Made by a program: the position numbers and the translations under genes
Part shown: positions 57,613 to 64,000 of the stretch, piece after piece
Layout of the letters: each line of letters starts with the position of its first letter
Position numbering within the stretch: position 1 is the stretch's first letter
The notes under the pieces: model-generated
The model's input: only the letters and a program-made list of their open reading frames with translations
What the model was told of the DNA's origin: nothing
Database searches by the model: none
Source: RGIG1995 sp045587445
Lineage (GTDB): Bacteria; Bacillota; Clostridia; Oscillospirales; CAG-272
Length of the DNA: 64,000 nt
Assembly (NCBI GenBank): GCA_045587445.1
Contig: JAZNCH010000069.1
Coordinates: forward strand, 1-64,000
Direction: 5' to 3'

Positions 57613-58170
57613 ATGGATATGAAAGATATGCTTTTTGAAAAGAAAATAGACGGAGAAGTAAAGTTTCTTGGAAAAATAGTAAGAATTGAGACGGATAACG
57701 TAGAGTTGGCAAACGGCAATACAGCCTATAGAGAAGTAGTCAGAAAAAACGGCGGTGTATGCATTGTACCGTTAACTGAAGAGGGCGAAGTAGTATTTGT
57801 TAATCAGTTCAGATACCCTTACGGTAAGGTAATAAAGGAAGTTCCTGCGGGAAAAATTGAAGCAAATGAAGACCCGCTTGAGTGCGGCATTAGGGAATTA
57901 TCCGAAGAAACAGGATATACGGCGGGTAAGATTATTCCTCTCGGTATTTTCTATCCTTCGCCGGGAATTATGGACGAGATTCTTTATATGTATCTTGCAA
58001 CAGAGCTTAAGCAAGGCAATATTCACCTTGATGAAGATGAGTTTTTGACAAGCGAAAAGATACCTCTTGAAGATGCCGTTCAGATGATACTTGACGGAGA
58101 TTTGCCTGACGGGAAAACGCAGACGGCAGTTCTTAAAACTTGGGTGCTGAAGCAAAAGGGGATTATATAA
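57613..58170 (+). CDS. NUDIX hydrolase (ADP-ribose pyrophosphatase-like)
   Basis: A 185-residue NUDIX enzyme. The Nudix box lies at about residues 92-114: GIRELSEETGYTAG preceded by EVPAGKIEANEDPLECG, the spacing of ADP-ribose pyrophosphatases. FRYPYGKVIKEVPAG gives the YgdP/NudF-like start of the box, and FYPSPGIMDEILYMYLA the post-box Pro-Gly segment. It hydrolyses a nucleoside diphosphate linked to a sugar moiety. ATG at 57613 is preferred (GAGGTG 9 bases upstream). The next gene, an NAD(P)HX dehydratase, starts 2 bases after its stop, suggesting a joint role in nicotinamide nucleotide clean-up. Confidence 0.88.
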   Translation: MDMKDMLFEKKIDGEVKFLGKIVRIETDNVELANGNTAYREVVRKNGGVCIVPLTEEGEVVFVNQFRYPYGKVIKEVPAGKIEANEDPLECGIRELSEETGYTAGKIIPLGIFYPSPGIMDEILYMYLATELKQGNIHLDEDEFLTSEKIPLEDAVQMILDGDLPDGKTQTAVLKTWVLKQKGII

Positions 58171-58172
58171 TC

Positions 58173-59045
58173 ATGTCGGGAAAAATAACAAAAAGCGAAG
58201 TATTATCACTGCTTCCCGAAAGAAAAAAAGAGAGCTCAAAGTACGATTATGGCAAACTCCTTGCTGTATGCGGAAGTACATTTTACAGAGGTGCTGCATA
58301 TCTCAGTTGTGCGTCAGCTCTTCGTTGCGGTGCGGGAATAGTAACTTTAGCCTCGATTGAAAAAGTAATATCTACTGTGGGAGCCAATATACCCGAATGT
58401 ACGTTTTTGCCTTTATCAGAAAGCGAAAACGGAACAATTTCAGCTTATAACGGTTATACTGTTTTAAAACAGGTTAAAGGTTGCACCACGCTTTTGCTTG
58501 GGTGCGGTTTGGATATAGATGATGATACACGGTCGCTTGTAAAAAGAATTATAGCTGAGGCTGAATGTCAGCTTGTTCTTGATGCTGATGCTTTAAATAT
58601 ACTGTCGGAATGTCCGGAATTTATAAAGTCAGCCCAAAAACCACCTATTATAACCCCTCATCATAGTGAAATGGCACGGCTGTGCGGTAAGACTCGGAAA
58701 GAGGTTGCCGAGGCTCCCATTGTAACGGCAATGCGTTTTGCAGAGGAATATAATTGTTACGTTGTTTTGAAGTCTCATATAACCTATATTGCAACACCTG
58801 ACGGCAGTTTGGCAGTTAACGACGAAGTGGGGAATGCGGGATTGGCACGTGGTGGAAGCGGCGACGTGCTTGCGGGAATGATTTCTTCATTTTGCGCACA
58901 AGGATTGAACCCATTTGATGCGGCAAAATGCGGTGTATATCTACACGGACTGTCTGCAGATATGTGTGCAAAAAGGCTGTCAATGCAGGCAATGTTACCA
59001 AGTGATATATTGACCGATTTAAGTAAAATATTTTTAGAAAAATAA
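58173..59045 (+). CDS. nnrD: ADP-dependent (S)-NAD(P)H-hydrate dehydratase
   Basis: A 290-residue ribokinase-like NnrD/CARKD enzyme that repairs hydrated NAD(P)H. Features are KYDYGKLLAVCGSTFYRGAA near residue 23, LSCASALRCGAGIVTLAS near 44, LVLDADALNIL near 132, ITPHHSEMARL near 156 and the catalytic GLARGGSGDVLAGMI near 222. The N-terminal epimerase (NnrE) half found in many bacterial fusions is absent, so epimerisation must be done elsewhere. The ATG at 58173 follows AAGGGG at a slightly long distance. Confidence 0.9.
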   Translation: MSGKITKSEVLSLLPERKKESSKYDYGKLLAVCGSTFYRGAAYLSCASALRCGAGIVTLASIEKVISTVGANIPECTFLPLSESENGTISAYNGYTVLKQVKGCTTLLLGCGLDIDDDTRSLVKRIIAEAECQLVLDADALNILSECPEFIKSAQKPPIITPHHSEMARLCGKTRKEVAEAPIVTAMRFAEEYNCYVVLKSHITYIATPDGSLAVNDEVGNAGLARGGSGDVLAGMISSFCAQGLNPFDAAKCGVYLHGLSADMCAKRLSMQAMLPSDILTDLSKIFLEK

Positions 59046-59054
59046 ACAATTATT

Positions 59055-59190
59055 TTTTGCGGAGCGTCGAGGACGTCGCTCCCTACAGGATTGTATGTGT
59101 TTGTAGTTTGCGAAAAGAGACTTTGTATTATTTAAGTTTTTTGAGGGATTCAAAGGGAACTTTTTTGAAAAAAAGTTCCCTTTGATTTAT
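59055..59190. repeat. Repeat hairpins between nnrD and the helicase gene
   Basis: GGAGCGTCGAGGACGTCGCTCC at 59061-59082 and CAAAGGGAACTTTTTTGAAAAAAAGTTCCCTTTG at 59151-59184. The latter type (AACTTTTT/AAAAAGTT arms) also occurs at 35419 and 38112. No ORF. Confidence 0.5.
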
Positions 59191-59223
59191 AAAAAGAGAA
59201 CGCATAGGCTGACGCCTATGCGT
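59191..59223 (-). terminator. Terminator of the helicase gene
   Basis: ACGCATAGGC / GCCTATGCGT stem with a tiny loop, followed on the minus strand by CTCTTTTT. Confidence 0.8.
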
Positions 59224-59232
59224 ATTTTATTT

Positions 59233-61443
59233 CTATTCTCCTACCATTTCATCTAATCTTTTGCAAACCTCGTCGGAGCGAAGTCGGTCTTCGGCGTATG
59301 ATTTTCGTAACAATTGTCCGGGAATATAGCTGTCATATTTTTCAAAAATGGGCATTTCTGTTGTACCTACAAGCGAATAGGTATCAATGCCGTACATTTT
59401 TGCTTTTTCGTCTAACATAGTCAAAAAGCCTTTAGGGTCATTAACCTCCATTTTAAACATTATATAACAGCTTTCGGATTCAATATTGCTTATTTTATAT
59501 TCGTCTCTGTTTTGCGATATATATCTGCGCAAGGTACGCATAGAGCGAGTGCCGAGCCAAGGGAAGAGACACCAGCTATATCCGCCGAGGTGGACGAGTG
59601 AATTTTTCAGCATACCCGTATTTCTTGCAACGTTTCGTGCCGATTGAAGTCTTGATACGGAATTTTGTTGCAAATACGGATAAATTGTATCTTCGCACAA
59701 AACTTGCTTCATACGTTCAAGGATACGTGTATGAATTTCGCCGTAGTCGCCAGGCCAAGATATTTCCATTTTACCCTTTATGCATTTTACGTACACAAGA
59801 CGGCGGGGAATATCAAGTTCTTCGACCTCCCACACCTTACCCGCAAGGGCAAAGCGGTCGCCAACGGGGGGCGGAGTCGTTATCGTTCCTATTTCATCTG
59901 ACTCGCATCTGACGGTAAAGTCTTCGCTGTCCTTGAAAACGGCGTAGAATTTAAAGCTATTAGTAAGCTTTTCGCCCTCGAGTCCTACAATAAGCCCCTT
60001 TTCTTCGGTCTGCTGAATATATCCGTTTTGAAGCATAGCTAAAAGAAGCGTCTTGTATTCTTCCTTTGATACTGTTTGAAAGGGTGGTAGGTCAAGCACT
60101 CTTTCGGCAAGGTCTTTGGGAGTCAGTTCTCCTGCGGCGTTAAGTATAGAAAGAGTCTGTTGGAACAGTAGGCTAAAGGGTTTCTTTTTTACTTTTGGGG
60201 GTTCAATAAAGCGTTCTTCAATATATAGCTGGATAATAGCTATTGCTTTTATAAGCTCCCAAGGAATAAGCTGTGGTAAGGGTGCGTTGGGCAACGGATT
60301 TTCTTCCCTGAACACCATCATCATTTCGGGGGGAGCATCACGTCTTCCCGACCTGCCAAGTCTTTGCAAAAAGCTTGAAACGGAGTTGGGGGAGTTGTTT
60401 TGAACAATGCGTTCAAGTTTGCCTATATCAATACCGAGTTCAAGGGTAACTGTAGCACAAGTTACAGTGTGTGTATCATCATCTTTAAGCTTCATTTCTG
60501 CCTCTTCGCGAAGTGAGGCTGAGAGGTTACCGTGATGTATGGTAAAGATATCTTCTTCCTTTTTTGCATCGGCTATTTGTCTTAGAGTTGCAGTAACGTA
60601 TTCCGTTTCCTCGCGCGAATTTGAGAAAACAAGGGACTTTTTATTTTTTACGCAGTTGTAAATATACTCATAACCGGGGTCAAACATAGCCTTTCCGTCG
60701 GTATTTTCCGTTGGGGGAACAGCTTGATTTTCGTTTTGATTTTGAATATAAAAATGTTCTAACCCAAGTCTCCAACGAAGTTTTTCTATGGGCAATTCGG
60801 GCATTTCGGTATCTCTGCTACTGCCCGTACCCAGCCAATTGGCAGCGACCTTTACGTCTCCGACGGTTGCGGAAAGCCCGATTCTTCGGGGGCTGTTACA
60901 GATTAGCCTTTGCAATCTTGAAAGCTGACAAATAATCTGATTACCTCTGTCGGTGCCGGTCAACGTGTGTATCTCGTCAATGACAATGTATCTCAAATCG
61001 TGGAAAAGCCTTACTATATCGTTTGAACGGTTCATAAGCATACTTTCAAGGGATTCGGGGGTTATTTGCAAAATACCGCTTGGGTTTTTGAAGGCTTTTG
61101 TTTTGTGTGAGGCAGAGACGTCGCCGTGCCAATGAAATACGGATATTCCCGACAAGTCAAGTAGCTCGTCCATACGGTTAAATTGGTCGTTTATTAAGCT
61201 TTTCAGGGGTGAAATATATAGTACGCCGAACGAGGTTGAGGGGTTTTCATACAGTTCAGTAAGAATAGGGAAAAAAACCGCTCCCGTTTTGCCCGAGGCT
61301 GTAGAAGAAGTGAGAAGCAGATTGTTGTCGGTATCAAAAATAACTCTTGCCGCTTCAAGCTGTACAGGGCGTAGTTCTTCCCAGTTGTTTCTGTATATGA
61401 AATCTTGTATAAAAGGGGCGTACCTTTCAAAAATATTGCTCAT
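59233..61443 (-). CDS. Lhr-like DEAD/DEAH-box helicase
   Basis: A 736-residue superfamily 2 helicase. The RecA1 domain has LLTSSTASGKTGAVFFP (motif I) near residue 45, LYISPLKSLINDQ (Ia), VIDEIHTL (DEIH, motif II) near 160 and GLSATVGD (III). RecA2 has LVFSNSREETEYV, ATVTLELGIDIGKLERIVQ and SFLQRLGRSGRR (VI). A winged-helix and Lhr-core beta domain follow (FALAGKVWEVEELDIPRRLV), then a C-terminal extension. It lacks the long C-terminal part of Lhr proper. Lhr-core proteins unwind DNA or RNA:DNA hybrids in repair. The ATG at 61443 follows GAGGTG; 10 earlier codons are ignored. Confidence 0.88.
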   Translation of the reverse strand: MSNIFERYAPFIQDFIYRNNWEELRPVQLEAARVIFDTDNNLLLTSSTASGKTGAVFFPILTELYENPSTSFGVLYISPLKSLINDQFNRMDELLDLSGISVFHWHGDVSASHKTKAFKNPSGILQITPESLESMLMNRSNDIVRLFHDLRYIVIDEIHTLTGTDRGNQIICQLSRLQRLICNSPRRIGLSATVGDVKVAANWLGTGSSRDTEMPELPIEKLRWRLGLEHFYIQNQNENQAVPPTENTDGKAMFDPGYEYIYNCVKNKKSLVFSNSREETEYVTATLRQIADAKKEEDIFTIHHGNLSASLREEAEMKLKDDDTHTVTCATVTLELGIDIGKLERIVQNNSPNSVSSFLQRLGRSGRRDAPPEMMMVFREENPLPNAPLPQLIPWELIKAIAIIQLYIEERFIEPPKVKKKPFSLLFQQTLSILNAAGELTPKDLAERVLDLPPFQTVSKEEYKTLLLAMLQNGYIQQTEEKGLIVGLEGEKLTNSFKFYAVFKDSEDFTVRCESDEIGTITTPPPVGDRFALAGKVWEVEELDIPRRLVYVKCIKGKMEISWPGDYGEIHTRILERMKQVLCEDTIYPYLQQNSVSRLQSARNVARNTGMLKNSLVHLGGYSWCLFPWLGTRSMRTLRRYISQNRDEYKISNIESESCYIMFKMEVNDPKGFLTMLDEKAKMYGIDTYSLVGTTEMPIFEKYDSYIPGQLLRKSYAEDRLRSDEVCKRLDEMVGE

Positions 61444-61566
61444 CACACATTCACCTCGGCTATAGTATAACATAAAAACACGGTAAGTGGGAAGTTTTTT
61501 AAAAACTTTTGCGAAAAAATGTTAGGAATACTGTTCCTGCTGACTTTATAATTTTGTTAAAACTTA

Positions 61567-61595
61567 TTGAAAAATATTATAATATATAGTATAAT
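61567..61595 (+). promoter_or_regulatory. Promoter of the 61651 gene
   Basis: TTGAAA (61567-61572), a 17-base spacer and TATAAT (61590-61595). Confidence 0.7.
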
Positions 61596-61650
61596 AAAGG
61601 GTACGAATGTGATTTTTTAGAAAATAATCCAACAAAAGAAAGGCGAAACG

Positions 61651-62760
61651 ATGAGGAAATATATAGACTGGGAGAAAAAAACACATTTTGTTTTTCCCAT
61701 AGACGGCGACGTTTTGAACGAATATGACGGCGAAATACGCGACGGAAAATTATACGTTGAGGCAAAAGTAGATTCTGATACGCCTGTTAAAATAAACGGC
61801 ATAGATGCAGTAAAAAAGAACGGTTTTTATACTGCCGAAGTATGCATTGAGGGCGAAAAAACAACTCTCGTTGCCGAAGGCGTGAATGCAAAGGACGAAA
61901 TTGCCGTATTTACGCTCAAAAAGCATATCGGTTACTATCGTCTTTCCAGCGACGACAACGTTATTTTCCTTTATGACATAAACAAGAACAAGGATAAGTA
62001 TAACTCTATTTTTGATAATCCTTATCTTGCGGTATATAAGAAAGCACACGACCTTTACGGTGCTTGCGTTCACCTTAATATTTACTATGAAATGCCTGCA
62101 GAGCATAAGTATTTCAAAGATACGAGAGAATATTTTAACCTCTCAATGATGACAGACAAGTTTAAGGCTGAATGGCAGGCAAATTCTGATTGGCTTAAGC
62201 TTAACTTCCACGCAAAAGGCGATCAACCCGACAGGCCTTATGTTGATACGGATTACGATAGAATTTATAATGACTGCAAAAAGGTACAGGAAGAGATTAT
62301 ACGTTTTGCAGGAAAAGAAACACTTTCAAATGAAACGACTGTACATTGGGGGGCTGTTACTTACGAGGGGACAAAGGCTGTAAGAGATTTGGGAATAAAG
62401 AGTCTTGCGGGTTATTTTGTGCTTGAAGGCGGACAACCTATAGTTTCTTATTTCTACCCGAAAGACCTTACAGATTATCTTTCACAGAGAGATTTTTGGT
62501 ACGATACAGAGCTTGATATACTCTACTGTAAGATAGACAGAGTGCTTAATCTTCATACGGCTGAAGAGTGTATTGACCTTCTCAAACTTATGAACACACA
62601 GAAGACGCGTTCGGGATTTATTGAGCTTATGATGCACGAAGAATATTTCTATCCCGATTCCACACTTTATGAGGAGGATTTTGAATCAAGAGTACTTGAG
62701 CCTTGCCGTTGGGTGTATGAACACGGATATAAAGGAATCTTCCTTGACGAAGTTAGATAA
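61651..62760 (+). CDS. Unknown cytosolic protein, possibly deacetylase-like fold
   Basis: A 369-residue soluble protein with AAAGG before the ATG. Residues 1-90 are a beta-sandwich-like start (FPIDGDVLNEYDGEIRDGKL, YVEAKVDSDTPVKINGIDAV). Residues 95-369 alternate strands and helices, with FNLSMMTDKFKAEWQANSDW, LKLNFHAKGDQPDRPY near 185 and VHWGAVTYEGTKAVRDLGIK near 230. The F...MMTDKF, ..FHA and late aromatic motifs faintly recall NodB-like polysaccharide deacetylases or related barrels (inference, weak). There is no signal peptide, so it acts inside the cell. It is followed 44 bases later by hisS, possibly co-transcribed. Confidence 0.6.
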   Translation: MRKYIDWEKKTHFVFPIDGDVLNEYDGEIRDGKLYVEAKVDSDTPVKINGIDAVKKNGFYTAEVCIEGEKTTLVAEGVNAKDEIAVFTLKKHIGYYRLSSDDNVIFLYDINKNKDKYNSIFDNPYLAVYKKAHDLYGACVHLNIYYEMPAEHKYFKDTREYFNLSMMTDKFKAEWQANSDWLKLNFHAKGDQPDRPYVDTDYDRIYNDCKKVQEEIIRFAGKETLSNETTVHWGAVTYEGTKAVRDLGIKSLAGYFVLEGGQPIVSYFYPKDLTDYLSQRDFWYDTELDILYCKIDRVLNLHTAEECIDLLKLMNTQKTRSGFIELMMHEEYFYPDSTLYEEDFESRVLEPCRWVYEHGYKGIFLDEVR

Positions 62761-62804
62761 AATTTATTTCTTAATATAATACAAATTAACGGAGATACAA
62801 AGAT

Positions 62805-64000
62805 ATGATACAGAAACCGAGAGGTACTATGGATATACTGCCGAAGGACGTTGCGACGTGGCAGTTTATTGAATCAAAGGCGAGAGAGGTTGCGGCGAAG
62901 TTTGGTTTTTCCGAAATTCGTTTTCCCAGCTTTGAATCAACGGAGTTGTTCCACAGAGGTGTGGGTGATTCTACAGATGTTGTTCAAAAGGAAATGTATA
63001 CCTTTACGGACAGAGAGGGCAGAAGCTTAACGCTTCGTCCCGAGGGTACAGCATCCGTTGCAAGAACTCTTATTGAAAACGGTATGTGTTCTGACACTAT
63101 GCCCTTGAAGCTTTACTATCTTATAAACTGCTTTAGATATGAAAAGCCGCAGGCGGGCAGAAGCCGTGAGTTTTTCCAGTTCGGCGTTGAGTTATTTGGT
63201 GCGGCAGATGCGGCGGCAGATGCTGAAATAATCGCAGTTGCACATTCGCTTATAAAAGAGCTTGGCATAAAGAATACGAAATTGCACATAAACTCAATTG
63301 GATGTCCCGAATGCAGACCTTCATACAGACAGGCATTGAAAGATTACTTTGAAGCAAACTCTGCAGAGCTTTGCGATACCTGCAAGGGTAGGCTTGAAAC
63401 TAATCCTTTGCGTATTCTTGACTGCAAGAGTCCAATATGCTCAGAGATAGCTAAGAATGCACCAAAGACTGTTGACCACCTTTGCCCCGACTGTAAACAG
63501 CACATGGAAGAGCTTGAGGCTTATTTACAGGAAATGGGTATTGAGTATGAAATCGACCCGCATATCGTAAGAGGACTTGACTATTATACAAGAACGGTAT
63601 ATGAATTTATTGCAACCGATATAGGTGCACAGAGCACTATCCTCGGCGGTGGAAGATACGACGGTCTTATAAAGGACCTTGGCGGTCCTGCACTTTCGGG
63701 TATAGGTTTTGCCGCAGGTATAACAAGACTTATACTTGCTATGGAAAAATCGGGTGTTAATATAGAAAGCGAAAACAGACCTGCTCTCTATATAGCAAGT
63801 ATGGGCAAGGGTGCCGCAAAATACGCTATGGGCGTTATTGCCAAGCTGCGTAACGAGGGGCTTTATGCCGAGACAGATTTGGTAGGCCGTTCCCTTAAGG
63901 CACAGATGAAATATGCCGATAAGAAGAAGGCAAAGTTTACGCTTATAATAGGTGATTCCGAACTCGAGAATAATAAGGCTCAGCTTAAGAATATGGATAA
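62805..64000 (+). CDS. hisS: Histidyl-tRNA synthetase, 3' end beyond window
   Basis: The frame is open from ATG at 62805 (GGAG 9 bases upstream) to the window edge, about 398 residues. It is class II HisRS: IQKPRGTMDILPKDVATW at the start, motif 1 around FSEIRFPSFESTELF, motif 2 LRPEGTASVAR and FRYEKPQAGRSREFFQFGVE, the His-binding RGLDYYTRTVYEF near 265, motif 3 GIGFAAGITRL near 305, and the anticodon-binding domain start PALYIASMG. Typical length is about 420 residues, so only a short tail is missing. There is no T-box in front, unlike the branched-chain genes of this window. Confidence 0.96.
   Translation, partial: MIQKPRGTMDILPKDVATWQFIESKAREVAAKFGFSEIRFPSFESTELFHRGVGDSTDVVQKEMYTFTDREGRSLTLRPEGTASVARTLIENGMCSDTMPLKLYYLINCFRYEKPQAGRSREFFQFGVELFGAADAAADAEIIAVAHSLIKELGIKNTKLHINSIGCPECRPSYRQALKDYFEANSAELCDTCKGRLETNPLRILDCKSPICSEIAKNAPKTVDHLCPDCKQHMEELEAYLQEMGIEYEIDPHIVRGLDYYTRTVYEFIATDIGAQSTILGGGRYDGLIKDLGGPALSGIGFAAGITRLILAMEKSGVNIESENRPALYIASMGKGAAKYAMGVIAKLRNEGLYAETDLVGRSLKAQMKYADKKKAKFTLIIGDSELENNKAQLKNMD

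Overview
The window looks like chromosomal DNA of an anaerobic, low-to-moderate GC Gram-positive bacterium of the Clostridia, plausibly an Oscillospiraceae-type gut or rumen organism. That placement is an inference. It rests on three T-box leaders, a PrpC/PrkC phosphatase-kinase pair, IreB, DivIVA, a ferredoxin-dependent 2-oxoacid oxidoreductase, a membrane pyrophosphatase, strict AGGAGG-type ribosome binding sites and TTGACA-17-TATAAT promoters. No phage, integrase, CRISPR array or rRNA is visible. There is one tRNA (Lys).

Layout. 1-0.9 kb: paired half-size chromate transporters. 1.4-3.4 kb (minus): a secreted papain-like protease and a lipoprotein behind a 36-codon ORF with an attenuator-like leader. 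3.6-13.1 kb: two T-box-controlled units, an Ile T-box with an HTH-cupin-acyl-CoA synthetase, then a Val T-box with its paralogue, a nitrilase-family amidase, a P-loop ATPase and the four VOR subunits. 13.2-20.1 kb: membrane and lipoprotein genes, a CPA2-type antiporter and a K+-dependent-type membrane pyrophosphatase. 20.2-23.9 kb: repeats, a sugar transferase, a wecG/tagA remnant and a Y-family polymerase with a YolD-like partner. 23.9-27 kb (minus): hemW and lepA. 27-27.7 kb: a MITE-like element. 27.7-32.8 kb: a Leu T-box operon with a degenerate LeuA homologue, a TIM-barrel/acyl-CoA synthetase fusion and an amidohydrolase. 32.8-35.2 kb (minus): an atypical response regulator, a membrane protein and metA. 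35.5-41.7 kb (minus): DeoR regulator, E2, E3 and a fused E1 of a 2-oxoacid dehydrogenase. 42-46 kb (minus): an S11 peptidase homologue, ribF, ireB and an S1-domain protein. 46.1-46.7 kb: a second MITE-like copy. 46.9-51.5 kb: yfbR-like, rlmN, prpC, prkC. 51.6-64 kb: pantothenate kinase, DivIVA, a lone fumarase beta subunit, a regulator, DUF421/DUF4363, tRNA-Lys, a four-helix-bundle protein, NUDIX, NAD(P)HX dehydratase, an Lhr-like helicase, an unknown protein and hisS (cut by the window end).

The most interesting system is the set of three T-box operons. Their specifier triplets, read from a shared Stem I geometry, are ATC (Ile), GTA (Val) and CTC (Leu), and each controls an AMP-forming acyl-CoA synthetase. 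The Val unit also carries a complete branched-chain 2-oxoacid:ferredoxin oxidoreductase. T-boxes switch genes on when the cognate tRNA is uncharged, so the economical reading is biosynthetic: branched short-chain fatty acids (isobutyrate, 2-methylbutyrate, isovalerate) are activated to CoA thioesters and reductively carboxylated by VOR to the 2-oxoacid precursors of Val, Ile and Leu. The fusion partners (XRE HTH plus cupin, or a sugar-isomerase-like barrel) and the catalytically degenerate LeuA homologue suggest extra regulatory layers that I cannot match to a described system.
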